64,000 bases of DNA from Paracoccaceae bacterium (GCA_027489375.1 JAIXZW010000013.1:186001-250000); one strand, 5' to 3'; positions 9,127 through 17,541 are shown, counted from the first letter of the stretch. Made by a program: numbers and translations. Notes: a model not told the origin generated them from the letters alone.

Positions 9127-10464
9127 ATGCAACTTTTCACGAGTCAGACCGTCGGACAGCGCCAGTCGCTTGTCGTTACCGCCCAGCTCCAGCAGGCGAT
9201 CCAGCTTCTGCAAATGGGCAATTCCGACCTCCAATCCTTCATCGAAGGACAGGCAGAAGAAAACCCCTTCCTCGAACTCGGCCTGCCCAAAAGTCCGCGC
9301 CCGCGCGAACAGGCGCTGCCCTCCCAGGCCCGCGCCGCAGGCGATGACGACTGGGACCGCATCGGCCAGCTCGCCGCCGATCCCGGCCCCTCGCTTTACG
9401 CCCATGCCAGCGCCGAAGTCGCGCGGATGGACCTTTGCCCCGCCGATGCGATGCTCGCAGGGTTGTTTCTCGACGCGCTCGAACCTTCGGGCTGGCTCGG
9501 CCAATCCGTGGCCGCCATCGCCGAACGGGCAGGGGTGGACGAAGAACACGCAACCCACCTTCTCCGCCGCCTGCAACGCATCGAACCGGCGGGCCTCTTC
9601 GCCCGCAACCTGTCGGAATGCCTGCGCCTGCAAGCCGCCGAACAGGGTCTTCTGACCCCCGCCTTCGACAAGCTGCTCGACCACCTGCCCATGCTCGCAA
9701 GCGCCGACCTGCGCGGCCTGACGCGCGTCTGCGGTGTGGATATGGAGACGCTGAAAGCCATGCTGCGCCAGATCCGCAGCCTCAACCCCAAACCGGGTGC
9801 CACCTTCGACGCCACCCCCTCGCCCCAGCGCCCGCCGGACCTGATCGTCACGGCCAGCGCGGACGGCTGGCGCGTCGACCTCAACCGCTCCACCCTGCCC
9901 AGCGTGGTCGTCCGCTCCGATGCCGCGCGCGAAATGGGCACCAAGCGCGCCGAGGCCAACGCCTACGTCGCAGAACGCCTTTCCGTCGCCCGCTGGCTTG
10001 CCCGCGCGGTGGAACACCGCAACCAGACCACGCTCAAGGTCGGGGCCGAGGTCGTCCGCCGTCAGGCCGAATTCCTGCAAAGCGGCCTGTCGAAGATGCG
10101 CCCGATGATCCTGCGCGAGGTGGCCGAGGCGATCGGCGTCCACGAAAGCACCGTCTCCCGCGTCTGCACCGGCATCCTGATCGCCACGCCGCAAGGCACC
10201 TTTCCGCTGAAAAGCTTTTTCAGCGCCGCCCTCGGCAGCACCACGGGCGAAGCCGCTGGCTCCGCTTCCGCCGTGCGCCACCGCATCGGCAAGATGATCG
10301 CGGCGGAAAATCCCGAAGACCCGCTGTCCGACGACACCATCGCCCGCATCATCAAGGACGAGGATGGCATCCACCTCGCCCGCCGCACCGTCGCCAAATA
10401 CCGCGACCAGCTCCGCATCCCCTCCAGCGTCGACCGCCGCCGCCGCGCCGCGATGAACGCCTGA
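9127..10464 (+). CDS. rpoN: RNA polymerase sigma-54 factor RpoN
   Basis: The product has 445 residues from the ATG at 9127 (RBS GGGAGA). Region I is the Gln/Leu-rich activator-responsive segment (QRQSLVVTAQLQQAIQLLQM, about residues 8-27). The core-binding region follows, then the C-terminal HTH (GVHESTVSRVCTG) and the RpoN box ARRTVAKYRDQLRIPSS close to the C-terminus (about residues 419-435). R. sphaeroides has several RpoN paralogs, one dedicated to flagellar genes (RpoN2); location inside the flagellar locus suggests this copy has that role. No -24/-12 site is visible in front of it. Confidence 0.93.
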   Translation: MQLFTSQTVGQRQSLVVTAQLQQAIQLLQMGNSDLQSFIEGQAEENPFLELGLPKSPRPREQALPSQARAAGDDDWDRIGQLAADPGPSLYAHASAEVARMDLCPADAMLAGLFLDALEPSGWLGQSVAAIAERAGVDEEHATHLLRRLQRIEPAGLFARNLSECLRLQAAEQGLLTPAFDKLLDHLPMLASADLRGLTRVCGVDMETLKAMLRQIRSLNPKPGATFDATPSPQRPPDLIVTASADGWRVDLNRSTLPSVVVRSDAAREMGTKRAEANAYVAERLSVARWLARAVEHRNQTTLKVGAEVVRRQAEFLQSGLSKMRPMILREVAEAIGVHESTVSRVCTGILIATPQGTFPLKSFFSAALGSTTGEAAGSASAVRHRIGKMIAAENPEDPLSDDTIARIIKDEDGIHLARRTVAKYRDQLRIPSSVDRRRRAAMNA

Positions 10465-10476
10465 CCGCAGCGCAAA

Positions 10477-10638
10477 GGGGGGAGGGCCGTCTGCCCTCCC
10501 CCCGCCCCCCCTCCCGAGGATATTTGGACGAATGTGAAAGGGCGCGCAGGCGCTCTTCCTACTTTCCCCTTGCTGCAAATATCCTCGGGGGGAGTCGGGC
10601 TGAAAGCCCGACGGGGGGCAGACAGCCCCCCTTTCTTT
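10477..10638 (+). repeat. Intergenic repeat module with rpoN terminator
   Basis: The segment contains a 10-bp hairpin (GGGGGGAGGG/CCCTCCCCCC, 10477-10503), an inverted pair CCGAGGATATTTG (10514-10526) and CAAATATCCTCGG (10576-10588), a triloop hairpin GTCGGGCT/AGCCCGAC (10594-10612) and a G6-CAGACAG-C6 hairpin at 10613-10631 followed by TTTCTTT. The last is a good terminator for rpoN. The same order of parts recurs at 62401-62562 and, inverted, at 41545-41604. Confidence 0.75.
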
Positions 10639-11323
10639 ACGCGGCCACCGTCTCGGCGCTGCGCGGCTTGGCAGAGAAGAGATAACGGTCCTCGGGCTGG
10701 AGCTTGCGCCATGCGGCATGGGCATCGCCCTCGCCCCGCGCGGCGATCACGCCGCAAAAGCCAAGCCCGCGCCCGCGCCGGTCCATCCGCAGGTAAATCG
10801 CGAAAGCCTGCCGCAGATGCGCCGCCCCCGCCGCCTGCACGGCCAGCGCCAGCAAAGGATGCACGATGAACCCTGCCACCACCCCCGCCACCAGCATGGC
10901 AAAGGGCAGCCAGAGCCGCATCTGCGCCAGCCAAAGCTGCGGGACCACCAGCGCATAGGCGGGCAGGCGGAGCGGATAGATGTCATAGCTTCCGTCCGCG
11001 GCCCGCAGCACCTCCCAGTTGCGCAGGAGCGCGGGGTCGATCCGCCGCCGCGCCTCGTCCTCGGGCAGGGCAGGCACGGCTTCCCAGCGGCCCAGATCGG
11101 CGCGGGCGGCCAGCAGCGTGAACTCCGCCCCGCCGCGCTGGAAGGTCAGCGCGACCTCGCCCGCCTCGGCCATCCGCCGCGCCAGCAGGGCCGCGTCGCC
11201 CTGAAACCCCCGCCCGTTCACCGCAACGAGCGTATCGCCCGCCCGCAGGCCAAGCGCACGCCCCGCCGATGCCTTCGGCAGGTCCTTCAGACGCAACGTC
11301 ATGGGCAACGGGGTGTCGGTCAT
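10637..11323 (-). CDS. PDZ-like membrane protein, second gene of the motF-like unit
   Basis: The product has 228 residues and I do not recognise a named family. Residues about 15-65 look like a PDZ peptide-binding domain (GLRAGDTLVAVNGRGFQG). Residues about 125-175 are hydrophobic with one or two membrane segments (LWLPFAMLVAGVVAGFIVHPLLAL). The gene follows the bitopic coiled-coil gene by 3 nt, so both are read from the sigma-54 promoter at 12061-12076 and the product is probably flagellum-related. It converges on the rpoN terminator. Confidence 0.7.
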   Translation of the reverse strand: MTDTPLPMTLRLKDLPKASAGRALGLRAGDTLVAVNGRGFQGDAALLARRMAEAGEVALTFQRGGAEFTLLAARADLGRWEAVPALPEDEARRRIDPALLRNWEVLRAADGSYDIYPLRLPAYALVVPQLWLAQMRLWLPFAMLVAGVVAGFIVHPLLALAVQAAGAAHLRQAFAIYLRMDRRGRGLGFCGVIAARGEGDAHAAWRKLQPEDRYLFSAKPRSAETVAA

Positions 11324-11326
11324 GGC

Positions 11327-12031
11327 TCAGGGATAGACGAAGGGATCGGGTTCGGCAGGTTTGCGCGGCCGCGCGGCGGGCTTTGCCGCAGGCTTCGGTG
11401 CCGCAGCGGGTTCGGGCGTCGGGGCAGGCTTGGCCGTGCGCTCCGCCACCATGCCATCGGCCAGAGACTTCAACTCTTCCAGCAGCACCCTCACCTCGGG
11501 GCTTTCCGCCGCATTGCCTGCGGGTGCCGCCGCCATCGCCGCGATAAGGTCGGCCTTCACCGCGTCGAGATCGGCTTTCACCCCGTCACGGATCGCGCTT
11601 GCCACCTGCGCATCCATCGGCTGCTGCGACCGGCCCAGCTTGGCCAGATCGCGCCCGACCTGCTGCGTCATCTCGTCAAGCTTGGCCTGAACCTTCGCCT
11701 CGCGCTCTTCGGATGCGTCGAGCAATTCCTGAAACCGCGTGACCTGCTCGACCAGCAGTTCCGCCGCCGTGGCCTGCACCTCGCCCGCCTCGCGCAGATC
11801 GGCGACCGAGCGGAACCAGATCAGCCCGCCCAGCGCCAGCGCCACCAGCGCGCCGACCGCCGCCCCGCCCGCAAGGGCCGAGGACCGCTTCTGCCCCCGC
11901 GCCACGCCATCGGCAAAGCTTTGATGCGCCTTGGAAATCCGCGCGATGTCCTCCGCCGCGAAATTCGCGGCCTCGGCGGCGTCGAGCGCGCGCTTGATGG
12001 CTTCGGTGATCTGGTCGGGCTCGTTTGCCAT
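11327..12031 (-). CDS. Bitopic coiled-coil membrane protein, MotF candidate
   Basis: The product has 234 residues from the ATG at 12031, preceded by a CAGGAGA RBS. It has a cytoplasmic N-terminus (about 50 residues), one transmembrane helix (about 52-74, ALAGGAAVGALVALALGGLIW), a long coiled coil (about 80-185) and a Pro/Ala/Lys-rich tail ending in PDPFVYP. The gene starts its own transcription unit with a near-consensus sigma-54 promoter only 30 nt upstream. R. sphaeroides MotF is a bitopic protein needed for Fla1 rotation and encoded first in a small unit; that match is by topology and context only, hence no gene symbol. Confidence 0.6.
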   Translation of the reverse strand: MANEPDQITEAIKRALDAAEAANFAAEDIARISKAHQSFADGVARGQKRSSALAGGAAVGALVALALGGLIWFRSVADLREAGEVQATAAELLVEQVTRFQELLDASEEREAKVQAKLDEMTQQVGRDLAKLGRSQQPMDAQVASAIRDGVKADLDAVKADLIAAMAAAPAGNAAESPEVRVLLEELKSLADGMVAERTAKPAPTPEPAAAPKPAAKPAARPRKPAEPDPFVYP

Positions 12032-12060
12032 GCCATTCTCCTGATGGGTCACGCCTTCAT

Positions 12061-12076
12061 GGCAAGTTCCGTGCCA
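12061..12076 (-). promoter_or_regulatory. Sigma-54 promoter of the motF-like unit
   Basis: The minus strand reads TGGCACGGAACTTGCC, an almost perfect -24/-12 element. The predicted start is about 20 nt before the ATG at 12031. It sits just beyond the stop of the small gene ending at 12082. Confidence 0.88.
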
Positions 12077-12081
12077 AAGGC

Positions 12082-12273
12082 TCAGCGCCGCCGCGCCACC
12101 CATGCCGCGATCTGGAAGCGGAAGGCCGCAACCCCCGTGCCAAGCCCGCAGACCGCCAACACCGCCCGCTCGCCCCGGCCCCGCGCGGGATCAAAGGCCG
12201 CTTGCAGGAACCACACCCCCGCCGCGCCAAAGATCACGCTCGACACCACTTCGCCCGCCGTCATCCGTTTCAT
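12082..12273 (-). CDS. Small two-helix membrane protein after flhB
   Basis: The product has 63 residues and is unrecognised. Two hydrophobic stretches (about residues 6-26 and 38-58) predict a small integral membrane protein. Its ATG overlaps the flhB stop codon (ATGA), so it is translationally coupled to flhB and is the last gene of the fliO-flhB unit. Confidence 0.6.
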   Translation of the reverse strand: MKRMTAGEVVSSVIFGAAGVWFLQAAFDPARGRGERAVLAVCGLGTGVAAFRFQIAAWVARRR

Positions 12274-13430
12274 GCCTGTCCCTCCGCCCGTCCCTCATGT
12301 CGTCCGAACTCGTCAAATCGCAGCGCCTCGGGCAGGTCGACATCGGGCAGCGCCGATCCCTCGCCCCGTTCCAGCCGGTAGACATGGGCAAGGATCGCGG
12401 CCACGGCGGCGAAGAGCTGCTCGTTGATCTCGGCCCCGATATCGCCCGTGAAATACAGGGCCCGCGCCAGCACCGGCACCTGCAACGGCGCGATGCCGAC
12501 CTTGCGCGCCCGCGCCATCACCTCATGCGCCATCGGCCCCTTGCCCATCGCAAGGATCACCGGCGCCCGCGTCTCGCCCGGCACGTAGCGGATCGCCACG
12601 GCAAAGTGCGTCGGGTTGGTGATCACCGCCGTCGCACGCGGCACATCGTCGAGCGCGCGGCGCTGCTTGGCGGCCCTGCGGCTTGCCTCCATCTGCAACT
12701 GCCGCATCCGGCCCTTCACTTCCGGCGAGCCGTTCTGTTCCTTGTTCTCTTCCTTGACCTCTTGCAGCGTCATCATCAGCCGCTTGCGCATCGACAGGAT
12801 CTGCCAGGCCAGATCGGCCGCGCCGATTGCCGCCAGCCCCAGCGTCAGCGCCGAGACAAGCTTCACGATCGCCCCGCCCACGACCGTGAAGGCCTCGCCC
12901 GCGCTTTGGCCCGACAGCCGCCCCAATGCGGGCAGCATCCCCTTCACCACCAGCCAGCCGATGGCGCAAAGCACCGTGACCTTGACCACCGCCTTGGCAA
13001 GCTCCACCAGCGCCGTGACCGAAAACATCCGCCCCAACCCCGCCGCCGGATTGATCCGGCCGGGGTTGAACCCCATCGCCTTGGGCGACCAGTGCAAGCC
13101 ACCCAGCACGATCTGCAACCCGATGATCGCCACCATCAGCGGCACCGCCACCAGAAGCGATGCGCCCAAAAGATGCCAGAACGCCTGCCCGATCCGCTGG
13201 AAGGCCAGATCGCCCAGCATATCCGCCCGCCCCATGCGGAAGTAATCCGCCCAGACTGGCACCAGCCCCGGCAACACCGCAGGGGCCATCGACAGCATCC
13301 CCGTCGCCACGGCGAAACCGGCAAAGATCATCGCCTCTTTCGAGGTCAGGACCTGCCCGTCCTCGCGCGCGTCGTCCTTGCGTTTCTGCGTCGGCTCCTG
13401 TGAGCGTTCGGCGCCGTCATCTTCCGCCAT
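12270..13430 (-). CDS. flhB: Flagellar type III export protein FlhB
   Basis: The product has 386 residues from the ATG at 13430 (RBS GGGAGG); a GTG six bases upstream is the alternative. Four membrane helices occupy about residues 30-210. The cytoplasmic domain contains the autocleavage motif NPTH (ITNPTHFAVAIRY), where cleavage between Asn and Pro switches export from rod/hook to filament substrates. The gene overlaps fliR by 14 nt, in the standard fliP-Q-R-flhB order. Confidence 0.95.
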   Translation of the reverse strand: MAEDDGAERSQEPTQKRKDDAREDGQVLTSKEAMIFAGFAVATGMLSMAPAVLPGLVPVWADYFRMGRADMLGDLAFQRIGQAFWHLLGASLLVAVPLMVAIIGLQIVLGGLHWSPKAMGFNPGRINPAAGLGRMFSVTALVELAKAVVKVTVLCAIGWLVVKGMLPALGRLSGQSAGEAFTVVGGAIVKLVSALTLGLAAIGAADLAWQILSMRKRLMMTLQEVKEENKEQNGSPEVKGRMRQLQMEASRRAAKQRRALDDVPRATAVITNPTHFAVAIRYVPGETRAPVILAMGKGPMAHEVMARARKVGIAPLQVPVLARALYFTGDIGAEINEQLFAAVAAILAHVYRLERGEGSALPDVDLPEALRFDEFGRHEGRAEGQA

Positions 13431-14235
13431 CGGCACCTCCCAGAACGGACGCCACAGCGGTCAACCCTTCGGCCACCACATCCTCCAGCGCGGCCCCCGT
13501 GACGGGGGCGGTGACGTAAAGCAGCACCAGCGTTGCGGCCATCGTGATCGGAAAACCGAAGGAAAACAGGTTCAGCGACGGGGCCGAGCGTGTGACCACC
13601 CCCACCGCGATGTTGAGAAGCAGCAGGCAGGCGACCACGGGCAGCATCACCCCCATGCCCAGCGCGAACATCCGGCTTCCCGTGGTCAGCCCCACGCCGA
13701 CGATCCGCGCAAAATCCACGGGCGCACCCACCGGCACCGCCTGATAGCTTTCCAGCACGATCCGCAGTGCCGCCAGATGCCCGTCCCCGCCAAGGAAGAT
13801 CATCAGCATGAGCAGCCCGAACAACTGCGCCACCACCGGCGTCTGCCCACCCGCCGCAGGGTCGAACTGCGCGGCAAAGCCAAGCCCCGCCGTCGCCGCG
13901 ATCTTGTCACCCGCAAGTGCTGCCGCCCCGAACAGCACCGTCAGCACCATGCCCGCGACCAGCCCCAGCACGATTTCGGTAAACACCAGCCTCAGCACCG
14001 CCAATCCGGCAAGGTCTGCGGGCGCGGGCAGCACCACGCCCCCCGCGATCCCCCCTGCCATCACCGGCAGCGCCAGCACCACCACCGCCACCACCCGCAC
14101 CTGCGCCGGAACGAAGCGCCCCCCGAAAGCGGGCGAGGCGATCAGGAACGCGCCGATCCGCAGCATGGCAAAGCCGTATTGCGCAAGCCATCCCGTGACC
14201 GCCCCAAGCTCCAGACCGGGCAGCATCGGCTCCAT
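13417..14235 (-). CDS. fliR: Flagellar biosynthesis protein FliR
   Basis: The product has 272 residues from the ATG at 14235, placed 2 nt after the fliQ stop; the in-frame start at 14268 would overlap fliQ. The protein is almost entirely hydrophobic, with the N-terminal LRIGAFLIASPAFGGRFVPAQVR signature of FliR. It forms the export gate core with FliP and FliQ. It overlaps the start of flhB. Confidence 0.93.
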   Translation of the reverse strand: MEPMLPGLELGAVTGWLAQYGFAMLRIGAFLIASPAFGGRFVPAQVRVVAVVVLALPVMAGGIAGGVVLPAPADLAGLAVLRLVFTEIVLGLVAGMVLTVLFGAAALAGDKIAATAGLGFAAQFDPAAGGQTPVVAQLFGLLMLMIFLGGDGHLAALRIVLESYQAVPVGAPVDFARIVGVGLTTGSRMFALGMGVMLPVVACLLLLNIAVGVVTRSAPSLNLFSFGFPITMAATLVLLYVTAPVTGAALEDVVAEGLTAVASVLGGADGGR

Positions 14236-14236
14236 C

Positions 14237-14503
14237 TCAGTGGATCGCCGCGATGGTGTCGAAGACATAGGTGAAATAGTCGGTCATCCGCGTCAGCATG
14301 AAGCCCGAGGCCAGCGCCAGAACCCCCATCGTCACCGCCAGCTTCGGCACGAAGGACAGCGTCTGCTCGTTGATCGACGTCGCCGCCTGCAACACCCCGA
14401 TCACCAGACCCACGACCAGCGCCACACCCAGAACAGGGCCCGCGACGATCAGGATGTTCCAATAGGCGATCTGCAGATTCTCGATATTCGCGTCGAAATC
14501 CAT
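14237..14503 (-). CDS. fliQ: Flagellar biosynthesis protein FliQ
   Basis: The product has 88 residues with two transmembrane helices; the central VIGVLQAATSINEQTLSFVPK motif is characteristic of FliQ/SctS. It is 1 nt after fliP and is part of the export gate operon. Confidence 0.94.
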   Translation of the reverse strand: MDFDANIENLQIAYWNILIVAGPVLGVALVVGLVIGVLQAATSINEQTLSFVPKLAVTMGVLALASGFMLTRMTDYFTYVFDTIAAIH

Positions 14504-14504
14504 C

Positions 14505-15239
14505 TCAGCCCCCCAGCCCGTAGGTCGCCGCCAGCGACCCCACCGTCAGCGCCCAGCCATCCACCAGCACGAACAAGAGAAGCTTCAGCGGCAACGACAC
14601 GAGCATGGGCGACAGCATCATCATCCCCAGCGCCATCAAGATCGAGGCGACGACCATGTCGATCACAAGGAAGGGCAGGTAGATCAGGAACCCGATCTGG
14701 AACGCAGTCTTCAACTCCGACGTCATATAGGCCGGAAGCAGCACCGACAGCGGCACCGCGTCATTGTCGGCATAGGGTTCGTCCCCCGCCAGATGCTGGA
14801 ACATCAAAAGATCGTTCTGCCGCGTGTTCTCGATCAGGAAGCCTTTGATGATATGGCTCGCCGCCTCAAAGGCCGGTTGCGGCTCCATCTGCCCGTCGAG
14901 ATAGGGCGACAGCGCCTGATCGTAGACCTCGGTCAAGGTGGGCTGCATGATGAAGAAGGTCAGGAACAGCGCCAGCGCCACCAGCACCTGATTGGGCGGC
15001 GTCTGCTGCGTCCCCATCGCCTGCCGCAGGATCGACAGCACGATTATGATCCGCGTGAAGGCCGTCATGCCAAGCAGGATCGACGGCAGCACCGTCAGCG
15101 CCGTCATCAGCGCCACGATCTGGAGCGAGAGCGAATAGCTCGTCCCCTCCGGTCCCGTAGTCAGGTTCAGCGCGGGCAGACCCTGCGCATGGGCGGCAAC
15201 GGGAAACAGCAGAAGAGCAGCAAGGAAAAGGCGCTTCAT
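14505..15239 (-). CDS. fliP: Flagellar biosynthesis protein FliP
   Basis: The product has 244 residues with an N-terminal signal peptide (LFLAALLLFPVAAHAQ). The FliP signatures are LLGMTAFTRIIIVLSILRQAMG and, near the C-terminus, VLVDGWALTVGSL. It forms the pentameric export gate with FliQ and FliR. The ATG overlaps the fliO stop. Confidence 0.96.
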   Translation of the reverse strand: MKRLFLAALLLFPVAAHAQGLPALNLTTGPEGTSYSLSLQIVALMTALTVLPSILLGMTAFTRIIIVLSILRQAMGTQQTPPNQVLVALALFLTFFIMQPTLTEVYDQALSPYLDGQMEPQPAFEAASHIIKGFLIENTRQNDLLMFQHLAGDEPYADNDAVPLSVLLPAYMTSELKTAFQIGFLIYLPFLVIDMVVASILMALGMMMLSPMLVSLPLKLLLFVLVDGWALTVGSLAATYGLGG

Positions 15240-15505
15240 GCCACGCCCTCCGTCTTGGGCAGCGGATGCAAGACAGGCGCCGCCCCCTTGGCGCGCAGCA
15301 CCAGAAACTCCTGCCCGTCCACGGCAAGGATCATCGCGCGGTCGGTGGGCGACAGAGCGGTCGCCTCGACCAGCTTCACCCGCCGCCCTTGGGCGATGCG
15401 GCGGGACAACCCGCCCCGGTTGATCTGCACCACCAGCCAGCCAAGGCCAAGCACGGCCATGAACAGGCCAAGGGTGATAAGTTGGTCAGGTCTGATCGCG
15501 TCCAA
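15236..15505 (-). CDS. fliO: Flagellar biosynthesis protein FliO, probable TTG start
   Basis: The product has 89 residues if started at the TTG at 15505, which has a GGAG sequence 8 nt upstream; the longest frame begins at another TTG (15523) that lies only a few bases past the predicted transcript start. No ATG precedes the membrane helix (LITLGLFMAVLGLGWLVV), so an unusual start is required. The helix plus a short basic/beta cytoplasmic tail (GQEFLVLRAKGAAPVLHPL) matches FliO, a chaperone for FliP assembly. It opens the fliO-P-Q-R-flhB unit behind a sigma-54 promoter. Confidence 0.82.
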   Translation of the reverse strand: MDAIRPDQLITLGLFMAVLGLGWLVVQINRGGLSRRIAQGRRVKLVEATALSPTDRAMILAVDGQEFLVLRAKGAAPVLHPLPKTEGVA

Positions 15506-15537
15506 GTGTCGGCACTCCGGCAATTACACCGGATGCG

Positions 15538-15553
15538 TGCAAAGCCCGTGCCG
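15538..15553 (-). promoter_or_regulatory. Sigma-54 promoter of fliO-fliP-fliQ-fliR-flhB
   Basis: The minus strand reads CGGCACGGGCTTTGCA, matching -24/-12 except the first base. The -24 end overlaps a perfect 12-bp palindrome GTGCCGCGGCAC at 15548-15559. Confidence 0.8.
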
Positions 15554-15558
15554 CGGCA

Positions 15559-15678
15559 CCGATTTCTGACGCAGAAATCGGCACGAAATCTGGCGCAGAT
15601 TTCGCGCGTCCGTTTTGACAGCAGCGGGATAGCGGAATTTGCGTCAAATTCCGGCGCGATTTCTGCGCCAGAAATCGC
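15559..15678. repeat. Array of four triloop hairpins between fliN and fliO
   Basis: Four perfect inverted repeats, each with a 3-nt loop, lie in 120 bp: CCGATTTCTG/CAGAAATCGG (15559-15581), CGAAATCTG/CAGATTTCG (15584-15604), CGGAATTTG/CAAATTCCG (15633-15653) and GCGATTTCTG/CAGAAATCGC (15656-15678). They share a core related to GATTTCTG-NNN-CAGAAATC. They start 4 nt from the fliN stop. They may terminate or stabilise the fliK-L-M-N transcript, or be a REP-like element. Confidence 0.9.
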
Positions 15679-15682
15679 CCCC

Positions 15683-15964
15683 TTAGACCGACTCCGCCCG
15701 CTTTTCAGGGTCGATGATCTGCCCGAAGCGGATGCCGAAGCGTTCGCCCACCATCACCACCTCGCCCTTGGCGATCAACGTGCCGTTGACCAGCACATCC
15801 AATGGATCACCCGCCAGACGGTCCAGCTCGATCACCGACCCCTCGTTCAGCCGCAGCAGGTCGCGGATCGTCAGCTCCGCCCGCCCCACCTCGACCGTCA
15901 GCTTCACGCCCACGTTTTCCAGCAGACGCAGCCCGTCATGCCCGCCTTTCAGCGCCTCGTTCAT
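15683..15964 (-). CDS. fliN: Flagellar motor switch protein FliN
   Basis: The product has 93 residues, corresponding essentially to the SpoA/SURF domain (VKLTVEVGRAELTIRDLL, then VIELDRLAGDPLDVLVNG and GERFGIRF). It forms the lower C-ring with FliM. The ATG overlaps the end of fliM. The protein lacks the long N-terminal extension seen in many alphaproteobacterial FliN proteins. Confidence 0.95.
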   Translation of the reverse strand: MNEALKGGHDGLRLLENVGVKLTVEVGRAELTIRDLLRLNEGSVIELDRLAGDPLDVLVNGTLIAKGEVVMVGERFGIRFGQIIDPEKRAESV

Positions 15965-16941
15965 CTTTCATGCCCCTTGATCTGTTTCGTAATGCTCAGC
16001 GCGGCCTTGCCCGCCACATCGCCCGGCACAGCCTCGAAATAGGCCTTGCCGCCGATCAGCACCTGCACCGTATCGGCCAGCTTGGCGGGAACCACGTCCC
16101 CCTCCTTCAGCGCGGTCAACTGCTTCAGCGCGATCTCCGGCTCGCACAGCCGCGCCTGCACCTCGAGCGGGATCGACAGCACCGCCCGCTCCAGCCGGTC
16201 GCGCCATGTCTGGTCGTCGTCGAGGAAGTCCGACTGCATCCGGCTCCGCAACTGGCTCGCAATCGGCTTCAGCGTCTGGAGCGGGTAAAGGATGTCGAAA
16301 CTCGCAGGCTCCGCATCCGGCAACTGCACCATGAAGGAACAGTTCACCACCATGTCGTCGCCATCGACAAAGGCCGCGAACTGCATGTTCTCCTCGCGGC
16401 TCACCACGTTGAAGGTCAGCCCCATCAGATCCCGCCACGCAAGCTGCAATGCGGAATTCAGACGGTCCGTCACGATCTCGATCACCCGCGCTTCGGTCGC
16501 GGTGAATTCGTTGCGGTGGCTTTTCACATAACGCACCTGCCCGCCGTAATAGGCATCCGTCAAAAGACTGATGAAGGCGGGCGGAATGACGATCAGATGG
16601 TTGCCGCGCAACTCCTCGATCTTCGTATTGGTCAGGCTGACGAAATTGTCCTGACTGTTGCGGTAATCGTCGAAACTCCGCGTCTCGGCCGGAAAGGCCG
16701 AAATCCGCGGCTGGACTCGCAGCATCGGCAGGAACACCGACCGCGCGATCCGGCAGAAGCGTTCGTTGATCATCCGCAGCGCGTGGTAATCGCCCGTCAG
16801 CGACAGGTCGTTCGAGCCAAAGACATAGGGCCGCACCTCGGCCCCGTTCAGCATCGTGCCGAAGTCGTCGGGCCTGTCCATCAGCCCGCCGACAAGGGCG
16901 GCGACTTCACCTGCGGAAAGCTTGCGCGGCTTGGCGGCCAT
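15961..16941 (-). CDS. fliM: Flagellar motor switch protein FliM
   Basis: The product has 326 residues. The N-terminal LSAGEVAALVGGL (residues 8-20) corresponds to the CheY-P-binding peptide of FliM. The middle CheC-like domain and a C-terminal SpoA domain follow. In R. sphaeroides, CheY6-P binds Fla1 FliM and stops the motor; the cheY6-like gene at 32227 is the obvious partner. It follows fliL by 11 nt. Confidence 0.95.
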   Translation of the reverse strand: MAAKPRKLSAGEVAALVGGLMDRPDDFGTMLNGAEVRPYVFGSNDLSLTGDYHALRMINERFCRIARSVFLPMLRVQPRISAFPAETRSFDDYRNSQDNFVSLTNTKIEELRGNHLIVIPPAFISLLTDAYYGGQVRYVKSHRNEFTATEARVIEIVTDRLNSALQLAWRDLMGLTFNVVSREENMQFAAFVDGDDMVVNCSFMVQLPDAEPASFDILYPLQTLKPIASQLRSRMQSDFLDDDQTWRDRLERAVLSIPLEVQARLCEPEIALKQLTALKEGDVVPAKLADTVQVLIGGKAYFEAVPGDVAGKAALSITKQIKGHER

Positions 16942-16952
16942 GCCCTTCCCCC

Positions 16953-17531
16953 TTACTGCAACACGAAGGACGGGAAGAACACGTCCTCGATCCCGCCGAA
17001 GCCTTCGGCCTTTTCCAGCCGCGCGTTGATCGCTTCCTTCAGCGCATCCGCCAGATGGCTGCGCCCTTCCGGCCCCGCGATATCCGGCTCGGCAAAGGTC
17101 GAGATCACGGCCAGCATGTCCGATTGCAGCGCAAGCTTGTGGGTTTCCACATTCTTGATCACCGTCTCGTCATATTGCGTCGAAACCCCGATCTCGACCT
17201 GCAAGAACTTGCGCGACTCGCGCAGGTTCGAGGTGATGGGATCGGGAAAGGTGAAATAGCTGGTCTGGAACAACTCGGTTTCCGGCACCGGCTTCGGCAC
17301 CTTGTGCGGCTCGCCCTCGGCCTCGTGCGCGGCGGCTTCGCCCTCGGTCGCGGCGGGCGCTTCGGGGTCGATCAGCTTGAGCATGTCCTGCGCGGGCGAC
17401 AGCGGGTTGGCGAAATAGAACCACCCCCCGCCGAACCCCGCGCCCAGCATCAGGATCGCAAAGACCAGCGTCTTCATCAGGCGCATGAAGCCCCCTTTGC
17501 GCTTCGGCGCATCCACCGCTTCCATCGTCAT
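16953..17531 (-). CDS. fliL: Flagellar basal body-associated protein FliL
   Basis: The product has 192 residues. One transmembrane helix (about residues 18-38, TLVFAILMLGAGFGGGWFYF) is followed by an acidic linker and a periplasmic stomatin-like FliL domain with FLQVEIGVSTQYDETVI and the terminal VFFPSFVLQ. FliL surrounds the stator and supports torque. It sits in the fliK-L-M-N unit. A second FliL-like gene is present at 37689-38165. Confidence 0.92.
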   Translation of the reverse strand: MTMEAVDAPKRKGGFMRLMKTLVFAILMLGAGFGGGWFYFANPLSPAQDMLKLIDPEAPAATEGEAAAHEAEGEPHKVPKPVPETELFQTSYFTFPDPITSNLRESRKFLQVEIGVSTQYDETVIKNVETHKLALQSDMLAVISTFAEPDIAGPEGRSHLADALKEAINARLEKAEGFGGIEDVFFPSFVLQ

Positions 17532-17541
17532 CGTCCCGTCC

